Source: Firmicutes bacterium UBA6132
GTDB lineage: Bacteria; Bacillota_A; Clostridia; Tissierellales; Sedimentibacteraceae
DNA: 6,016 nucleotides
Direction of reading: 5' to 3'
Assembly (NCBI GenBank): GCA_002435835.1
Contig: DIVM01000203.1
Span: 1-6,016 of the forward strand
In this document: positions 1 through 3,587 of the stretch, piece by piece
Position numbering within the stretch: the first letter of the stretch is position 1
Layout of the letters: each line of letters opens with the position of its first letter
Notes under the pieces: model-generated
The model's database searches: none
What the model saw: only the letters and a program-made list of their open reading frames with translations
Told to the model about the DNA's origin: nothing
Position numbers and translations under genes: made by a program

Positions 1-1
1 T

Positions 2-64
2 GAAAATAGAATTGATATTTACAATATCGCTGAAGAAGAAATTGATTTCAAAGACTTAGTATAA
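2..64 (+). CDS. C-terminal end of an unidentified protein (partial)
   Basis: An open frame enters from the left edge and reads 20 codons, ending in FKDLV and a TAA stop. The residues are acidic and polar (ENRIDIYNIAEEEIDFKDLV), which fits the tail of a soluble protein. No family can be recognised from so short a piece. It runs in the same direction as the toxin-antitoxin pair that starts 91 bases downstream. The other two forward frames were not favoured because this one gives a protein-like composition, but on length alone it could be chance. Confidence 0.35.
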   Translation, partial: ENRIDIYNIAEEEIDFKDLV

Positions 65-91
65 TATTTTATCTATAAAAGAATGAAAGTA

Positions 92-114
92 TTTACCAGT
101 AAAGTTGTAGTAAA
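92..114. promoter_or_regulatory. Candidate operator of the toxin-antitoxin operon
   Basis: A perfect 5-2-5 palindrome, TTTACCAGTAAA, lies at 92-103, and a further GTAAA half-site follows at 110-114, about 40 bases before the toxin start. XRE-type antitoxins of this family usually repress their own operon by binding short palindromes upstream of the first gene, so the position fits. A TATAAT at 60-65, overlapping the stop of the previous gene, could be a -10 box but lacks a good -35 box. The assignment is inference. Confidence 0.25.
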
Positions 115-155
115 ACTCCAAAATAGCATGTTTCTGATTCAGAAGAGCAGAGGCA

Positions 156-521
156 ATGTTCAAAATTGTTTTTTATCAAGATGTAGACGGCAATCAGCCT
201 GTTCGAGATTATCTTTTTGAATTGCAAAGCAAAAACAACAAGGATAGTAGAATAAAATTAAACAAAATACAAGATTATTTAAGTGTATTAACTCAACATG
301 GAACGACTGCTGGTATTCCGTATGTAAAGCATATATCAGGAGATATTTGGGAGCTTAGACCTTTGCGAGATAGATTTTTCTTCTTTTGTTTGAAGGGTGA
401 TAAGTTTGTTTTACTTCATCATTTTGTTAAGAAAACGCAAAAGACTCCAGCTCGTGAGATAGAACAAGCGAAACGTAATTTAAAAGATTTAATTGAAAGG
501 ATTGATGATTATGAAAAATAA
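156..521 (+). CDS. Type II toxin, HigB/Gp49-like (RelE/ParE superfamily)
   Basis: This 121-residue basic protein has the layout of phage Gp49-like HigB toxins, which are ribosome-dependent mRNA interferases of the RelE fold. Visible hallmarks are the strand segment GDIWELRPLRDRFFFFC (62-78), with the conserved W-E-L-R and arginine pair, and LLHHFVKKTQKTPAREIEQA (86-105), the typical F-x-K-K-x-x-x-T-P-x-x-E-I-x-x-A signature of the C-terminal half. Length matches the family. The start at 156 has an AGAGG only two bases upstream and AGAAG ten bases upstream (141-145), so initiation may be modest. The toxin is encoded first, as in higBA systems, and its last 11 bases overlap the antitoxin start, implying translational coupling. 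No truncation or frameshift is seen. Family membership is strong; the RNA target cannot be told from sequence. Confidence 0.88.
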   Translation: MFKIVFYQDVDGNQPVRDYLFELQSKNNKDSRIKLNKIQDYLSVLTQHGTTAGIPYVKHISGDIWELRPLRDRFFFFCLKGDKFVLLHHFVKKTQKTPAREIEQAKRNLKDLIERIDDYEK

Positions 522-879
522 ACCAATTTCCCCGGTTGGAGATAGCTGGGAAAGTGTAAGAAATGAAATTTTTACTGCTGATGAAATAGCAGAAAGTGAT
601 GCACGTGTTGCTTTATTGAGTGAAATTATAAATATAAGAAAAAGTAGAAATATTTCTCAGAAAGAACTTGAAAAATTAAGTGGTGTAAAACAACCTGTAA
701 TTGCTCGTTTGGAAACTGGAAAAACAGATCCTCAGCTTTCTACTATTTTAAAACTTCTAAATTCAGTTGGAAAAACTATAAAAGTAGTTCCTCTTGAAAC
801 TAAAGAGCACCAGCAATTTATCCCTGTAAGAGCAAGAAAAAGAAAGTTAGTTGCTCATAAAAGAGATATTTTAAGATAA
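511..879 (+). CDS. XRE-family antitoxin, HigA-like
   Basis: This 122-residue protein would neutralise the toxin encoded just before it and repress the operon. An XRE/Cro-C1 helix-turn-helix spans roughly residues 38-90: SQKELEKLSG is the second helix and KQPVIARLETG the recognition helix, followed by the usual DPQLSTILKLLNSVGK segment. Residues 1-35 are acidic and polar, and the tail is strongly basic (RARKRKLVAHKR). The frame is also open from a TTG at 493 and an ATG at 505, but ATG 511 is preferred because the AAAGG at 496-500 is then ten bases away, against four for 505. It overlaps the toxin gene by 11 bases. Both genes look intact, so the module is probably functional. Whether it acts as a stabiliser of this accessory region is inference. 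Confidence 0.9.
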   Translation: MKNKPISPVGDSWESVRNEIFTADEIAESDARVALLSEIINIRKSRNISQKELEKLSGVKQPVIARLETGKTDPQLSTILKLLNSVGKTIKVVPLETKEHQQFIPVRARKRKLVAHKRDILR

Positions 880-968
880 CTAAATAAAAAAGAAGAGCCA
901 GCTTTAAATAAACGGGTTCAGTTTGGTACTATAAAGTGTAATTGAAACGTTCAAAAAAGAGTGAAGCA

Positions 969-977
969 TGATATGAT
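969..977 (+). promoter_or_regulatory. Candidate extended -10 promoter of the truncated gene
   Basis: TGATATGAT matches the TGnTATAAT extended -10 consensus with one mismatch. No good -35 box is correctly spaced (TTGAAA at 942-947 is 24 bases away), which extended -10 promoters tolerate. Transcription would begin near 984, right at the start of the palindrome at 983-1020. Confidence 0.35.
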
Positions 978-982
978 ACTTC

Positions 983-1020
983 CAAAGAAGACAGTCTAAT
1001 TAATTAGACTATCTTCTTGG
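983..1020 (+). promoter_or_regulatory. 38-base palindrome adjoining a ribosome binding site (also terminator-like)
   Basis: The centre is a perfect 18-base palindrome, AGTCTAATTAATTAGACT (993-1010). The arms extend to 983 and 1020 with only two mismatched pairs. Its 3' arm contains the first two G of the GGAGG at 1019-1023. In a transcript reading in from outside, the hairpin could hide that ribosome binding site, a known device of insertion sequences. It is followed by six T (1026-1031), so it could also terminate transcription from the toxin-antitoxin operon upstream. The sequence alone does not decide between the two roles. Confidence 0.5.
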
Positions 1021-1052
1021 AGGTATTTTTTATGGGAAGGAAACTAAAGTCC

Positions 1053-1108
1053 TGGTTATTTTCTCTTATCAGCTCATTTAATCCGTTGTAGAAATATTCT
1101 GTTACATT
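1053..1108 (-). pseudogene. Rhs/YD-repeat relic, piece A
   Basis: These 56 bases match positions 4853-4908 of the intact Rhs gene at 50 of 56 positions without a gap. On the minus strand they read NVTEYFYNGLNELIRENNQ against NVTEYLYNVLDELIRENNQ in the intact gene. The piece is bounded on the left by the truncated insertion-sequence-like gene and on the right by the insert that carries the 153-residue gene. In the intact gene this sequence lies 61 bases downstream (in gene sense) of the part matching piece B, so A and B are the two ends of one broken copy. Confidence 0.88.
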
Positions 1109-1134
1109 GACATTCAGACATTCAGGACATTCAG
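1109..1134. repeat. Short tandem repeat of GACATTCAG, about three units
   Basis: GACATTCA, GACATTCAG and GACATTCAG follow one another directly, starting exactly where homology of piece A to the intact Rhs gene ends. On the minus strand, in the frame of the Rhs relic, it reads cysteine-rich (ECPECLNVN). It marks the junction of the insert; no function is apparent. Confidence 0.5.
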
Positions 1135-1216
1135 CAAAACAACGTGACAAACAATGCTTACTGATAAATTGATAATCACTAATATATAAATCTTATATTA
1201 CAATGATGGTGCCTGT

Positions 1217-1678
1217 TCAAACGGGTATTTTTGTAAATTCTAAGCCTATCTTTTCTAAAGCTTTTATTTTTTTTTCATCTTCTGTATATATCCAACATAG
1301 TTTTTCGTGAGCAACGCTACTTAAAAAGCACTTGCCATTTTTATAAAAACATAAATCCTCTGGTAAGTTTGGATATATCCATTTATACAAGCCCGGTACT
1401 GAACAAAGGACTTCGGTAATATAATAATCAAATTTCACTCTATAAATATTGTAGATGCCCTCTGTTTTTCTATCGCAATATTCATCAGACACATAATTAT
1501 TTTGAATAAATGGCTTAATATCTTCCAGCAGTGGTTTAATTCTATCTTCATAATTAACACCAACAGCATAATTAAAGTCAGGAACCAAAAAAGTAATTAT
1601 TTCGCAATGTTTATACAAATACATAATCAATGTCTTATAATTTTTCTCATTTAAACTTTTATTTTTAAGTAACAGCAT
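1217..1678 (-). CDS. Hypothetical 153-residue protein, candidate orphan immunity protein
   Basis: An intact gene of unknown function with a good ribosome binding site: AGGAG (1687-1691 on the complementary strand) lies 8 bases before ATG. The product is a soluble, tyrosine- and cysteine-rich alpha/beta-looking protein without signal peptide or membrane segment. Notable segments are IITFLVPDFNYAVGVNYEDR near residues 28-47 and GLYKWIYPNLPEDLCFYKNG near 97-116, followed by an acidic EDEKKIKALEKIG stretch. It sits inside a decayed Rhs gene in the same orientation: the Rhs reading frame upstream (ETINNQENNLF) ends in a stop about 10 bases before the start. That is the position an immunity gene holds behind an Rhs toxin. 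The general look (small, acidic, W/Y/P-rich, clostridial) fits immunity proteins of polymorphic toxins, but I do not recognise a named family with certainty, and no adjacent toxin tip remains. Confidence 0.72.
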   Translation of the reverse strand: MLLLKNKSLNEKNYKTLIMYLYKHCEIITFLVPDFNYAVGVNYEDRIKPLLEDIKPFIQNNYVSDEYCDRKTEGIYNIYRVKFDYYITEVLCSVPGLYKWIYPNLPEDLCFYKNGKCFLSSVAHEKLCWIYTEDEKKIKALEKIGLEFTKIPV

Positions 1679-1706
1679 AATTTCATCTCCTAAAATAAAT
1701 TATTTT

Positions 1707-2009
1707 CTTGATTGTTTATTGTTTCCAATAAATTTGTTTTTGGGCTGTTTGGTCCTCCTGCCTTGTAATAATAATTTGTTACAAAAGGAGTAGTTGTATT
1801 TATTGTTTTATTTTTTTGCCCAACGCATCAAAAGCATAGGAAATTGACTTACCTTTTTTAGTGGTAATATTTGTATTTCTGTTATCCTTATAATAAGCAT
1901 AACTTGTTGTATAGTCGTTGCTTCCAATTTTTTGATGAAATTTACAACATTATCATTTGCATCGTATTCAAATTTGTAGTATCACCGTTTAATCAACGCA
2001 TTTTGGTTA
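1707..2009 (-). pseudogene. Rhs/YD-repeat relic, piece B
   Basis: This stretch aligns with 4971-5285 of the intact Rhs gene, with several small indels. Minus-strand pieces in shifting frames read KIGSNDYTTSYAY, DNRNTNITTKKGKSISYAF and INTTTPFVTNYYY, matching KIGNNNYSTSYVY, DNRNTNVTTTKGKNISYHF and INTTTPFVTSYAY. Frameshifts and in-frame stops (for example just before INTTTPF) make it a pseudogene. It ends on the right where RAYT sequence begins (junction between about 1985 and 2010) and on the left at the insert with the 153-residue gene. It is collinear with piece A, so both come from one paralogous or duplicated Rhs gene. Confidence 0.92.
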
Positions 2010-2305
2010 TTATAAAACAAATAATAATCCCTGAAACTACTCCATGCGTAATCCTGAGCCCTTTTTACCATATTTGCTTTAAAGGATTTTGATGAATATA
2101 TCTTAACACTGCTAACAAATATTTTTCTGTTGTAACAGGCTCGCTGATAAATCTATTCTGAAATAACTGACCAACCCTCTTATATTTTTTATTATGCCAC
2201 CCTACATATCCAACAGTTATGCGCTTAATACTTATACCAATCTCTTTCCTCTTAGCATAATATGATATATTTTAGTTATGCTCTTTACCCTTCTAACCTT
2301 GGCAT
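2010..2305 (-). pseudogene. RAYT (REP-associated tyrosine transposase, Y1/IS200-like) pseudogene
   Basis: The relic begins with ATG at 2305 behind a GAGG seven bases upstream and reads MPRLEG, then after a frameshift VKSITKIYHIMLRGKR, the standard N-terminus of this family. It then jumps to IKRITVGYVGWHNKKYKRVG, QLFQNRFISEPVTTEKYLL and AVLRYIHQNPLK, the classic C-terminal half (family pattern H-L-F-Q-D-R-F-K-S-E-P-V ... L-R-Y-I-H-Q-N-P). One missing base in the run after NPLK shifts the frame again; the next frame gives ANMVKRAQDYAWSSFRDYY and runs to a stop at 1982-1984 inside the Rhs relic. The central part that should hold the HUH metal-binding motif (H-V-H) is deleted, so the protein cannot work. 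RAYTs are single-stranded DNA transposases linked to REP palindromes, and such palindromes lie just to the right. Confidence 0.88.
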
Positions 2306-2363
2306 AATAGCACCTCACTTAAATATTTACATATATACGTTTACAATTAACATATTTTTTATA

Positions 2364-2392
2364 ACTATACTTTTTACTATTTTAGTTGTCAA
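2364..2392 (-). promoter_or_regulatory. Sigma-A type promoter of the RAYT relic
   Basis: On the minus strand a perfect -35 box TTGACA (2387-2392) is followed after exactly 17 bases by the -10 box TATAGT (2364-2369), one base from consensus. The RAYT start codon lies about 60 bases downstream. The promoter appears intact though the gene is dead, so it may still transcribe leftwards into the Rhs relic and the 153-residue gene. Confidence 0.62.
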
Positions 2393-2428
2393 TTCAAAAA
2401 TTTATTACAGTATAATATTCATCCCAAA

Positions 2429-2457
2429 AAAGACAGGTGAAACGTCGCCGTGTCTTT
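2429..2457. repeat. REP-like palindromic repeat, copy 1
   Basis: A 29-base unit with arms AAAGACA and TGTCTTT around a GC-richer centre (GGTGAAACGTCGCCG). It differs from copies 2 and 3 at three positions, all in the centre. It stands 124 bases to the right of the RAYT start, on the upstream side of that gene, as REP units often flank RAYT genes. Confidence 0.75.
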
Positions 2458-2580
2458 CTTGGAATGATTATGCGTAAATTCATATATTTACCCTCTTTAA
2501 ATAGTTCTGTAATGTAATAAGGAATAAAATGTAAATAATATTTCTTTACTTATTTATTTTACTTAATTAATAATTTAGTT

Positions 2581-2623
2581 AAAAAAATAGGGCATTCATC
2601 TGACTTTAATCAGATAAATGTCC
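2581..2623 (-). terminator. Rho-independent terminator of the minus-strand Rhs locus
   Basis: A 14-base-pair hairpin (arms 2590-2603 and 2610-2623, loop CTTTAA, one mismatch and one G-T pair) is followed on the minus strand by CTATTTTTTT. It lies behind the Rhs toxin, immunity gene and recombinase relic and would end their transcript. The + strand side is also T-rich (2624-2639), so it may work in both directions. The rest of 2306-2640 holds only the RAYT promoter and REP copy 1; I see no gene there. Confidence 0.7.
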
Positions 2624-2644
2624 ATTTATTTTGTCTTTTCTTAA

Positions 2645-2673
2645 AAAGACAGATGAAACGTCCCCATGTCTTT
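2645..2673. repeat. REP-like palindromic repeat, copy 2
   Basis: The 29-base unit has arms AAAGACA and TGTCTTT and centre GATGAAACGTCCCCA. It is identical to copy 3, which follows after two bases. Confidence 0.78.
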
Positions 2674-2675
2674 GA

Positions 2676-2704
2676 AAAGACAGATGAAACGTCCCCATGT
2701 CTTT
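2676..2704. repeat. REP-like palindromic repeat, copy 3
   Basis: Identical to copy 2, giving a direct tandem with a 31-base period. Its right edge abuts the broken serine recombinase relic, so the array may mark the breakpoint. On the minus strand it supplies the artificial end TWGRFICLFKDMGTFHLSF of that relic's reading frame. Confidence 0.78.
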
Positions 2705-2955
2705 GCACCGCTTTCGATCCCTTTTGTTACCTTTTGTATTCGTTCGAGTACCATATCATATAAATCCTTATAGTGGATATAGTTGTAATACTGGCACTTA
2801 TCGGGATGACGAAAACGGTATCGGCAATTCAGTATTTCACGTTTACGATATTTTCTCGACTTGATTTGAAATGTCATCCTGTTGCAGCACTCTGAACAGA
2901 ATACAAGACTTTTAAATACATTGTCAAAGTAATGTTGTTTCGATTTATGCCGCAT
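2705..2955 (-). pseudogene. Large serine recombinase relic (zinc beta-ribbon fragment)
   Basis: The minus-strand frame encodes NVFKSLVFCSECCNRMTFQ, then ILNCRYRFRHPDKCQYYNYI and HYKDLYDMVLERIQKV. This is the zinc beta-ribbon region of large serine recombinases (family pattern F-x-G-L-x-x-C-x-x-C-G ... C ... C ... I-x-x-x-x-L), with metal-ligand candidates at C20, C23, C44 and C54 counted from the ATG at 2955. The catalytic resolvase domain, the recombinase domain and the C-terminal coiled coil are all missing. The frame is open back to a stop at 2992-2994, next to the end of the immunity gene. Beyond residue about 83 it is REP-derived sequence. These enzymes integrate and excise phages and conjugative elements, so this fragment is a trace of such an element. 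It is not expected to function. Confidence 0.8.
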
Positions 2956-2987
2956 CCTGACTAATTCATTAATCCATGTTGTTTTAT

Positions 2988-3587
2988 CTAATTATCTTTC
3001 TGTGTGGGACTGAATCTTGATTTTTGATTACCCAAATACTTACTCCAGTTATTATACATTCGTTCTAGGTTTTGTTCGCGAGTTGTAAAAACAGATTTTT
3101 CGCTTGGCATATATCGAACAAAATTTTCAATTGATTTTGGAAAATTGAAATCATCGTATATGATTTCAATTGCGATTAATGGATCCTCAAAAGTATTTTT
3201 GTTATCAAATAATAAATTTAATAATACATACATTATCTTATCTTTTGTTTCTCCTTTCTCCTTTTCCGGAACCGTGTCAGCAAGTTCAATGACATATTCA
3301 TGTAATAATTTTTCCTTAGTAATCTCAGGAGGATTTATGCATGCTAAATCAAGAATTTTTTCATTTTCTTCATCCTTACCAAGCAAGATAATGGCATATT
3401 CTATCGCTGAAGCATTATCAAAATATCCATTTTGGATAGCAAATAAAATATCGCTCCAATTTATATTTACTAATTCTAAAGCGTATGAAAACGGTATTTG
3501 AATAGATAATGAATTCGTTGGAAATTCGCTTTCAGATATCAATTTATTTATTAAATCATTTGTAAAATATTTAATTCGGTTTTCCAT
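2988..3587 (-). CDS. DUF2247-like protein, probable immunity protein for the Rhs toxin
   Basis: A 199-residue acidic soluble protein without signal peptide or membrane segment. Segments INWSDILFAIQNGYFDNASA (42-61), EDPLIAIEIIYDDFNFP (134-150) and FVRYMPSE (156-163) look like the DUF2247 family as I remember it; a profile search would settle this. The frame is open further upstream to 3749, but ATG 3587 is chosen because the extra part overlaps the Rhs gene and because GGAGGGG (3594-3600) stands 6 bases before it. This start overlaps the Rhs stop by 17 bases, so the two genes are translationally coupled. An immunity gene directly behind the toxin tip is the rule in Rhs and other polymorphic toxin systems, so it most likely binds and neutralises the Rhs C-terminal tip in the cytoplasm of the producer. 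Function is inferred from position and family. Confidence 0.82.
   Translation of the reverse strand: MENRIKYFTNDLINKLISESEFPTNSLSIQIPFSYALELVNINWSDILFAIQNGYFDNASAIEYAIILLGKDEENEKILDLACINPPEITKEKLLHEYVIELADTVPEKEKGETKDKIMYVLLNLLFDNKNTFEDPLIAIEIIYDDFNFPKSIENFVRYMPSEKSVFTTREQNLERMYNNWSKYLGNQKSRFSPTQKDN

Larger units (their letters stand above)
911..1052 (+). mobile_element. Truncated 5' end of a probable insertion-sequence gene
   Basis: A gene start with all expression signals is present but its body is gone. An extended -10 box TGATATGAT sits at 969-977, a perfect Shine-Dalgarno GGAGG at 1019-1023, and ATG at 1032 after an 8-base spacer. Only MGRKLKS (1032-1052) belongs to it. From 1053 the DNA is homologous to the Rhs gene in the opposite orientation, and the forward frame stops at 1089-1091. 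The leader palindrome and an abrupt junction to unrelated DNA suggest the left end of an insertion sequence whose transposase was deleted. The transposase family could not be recognised, no matching inverted repeat was found elsewhere in the window, and the left boundary near 911 is a guess. Confidence 0.3.

Noticed and set aside
493..510. Longer antitoxin start (TTG 493 or ATG 505)
   Set aside because: TTG 493 has no ribosome binding site at a useful distance and ATG 505 is only four bases from AAAGG; ATG 511 is better spaced.
1871..2092. Forward open frame of 73 codons
   Set aside because: It lies antisense to the Rhs and RAYT relics, crosses their junction, has no ribosome binding site and gives a low-complexity hydrophobic product.
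2262..2477. Forward open frame of 71 codons
   Set aside because: It is antisense to the RAYT start and its promoter and ends within a REP unit; the Ile/Tyr/Phe-rich product reflects AT-rich DNA.
2429..2704. CRISPR array from the repeated 29-base unit
   Set aside because: There are only three units, the two tandem ones separated by two bases and the other by 187, with no spacers and no cas genes; the units are palindromic and sit beside a RAYT.
2641..2704. Last 20 or so residues of the recombinase reading frame as real protein
   Set aside because: They are translated REP repeats, not recombinase sequence.
3145..3501. Forward open frame of 118 codons
   Set aside because: It is fully antisense to the immunity gene, which has better protein character and a strong start site.
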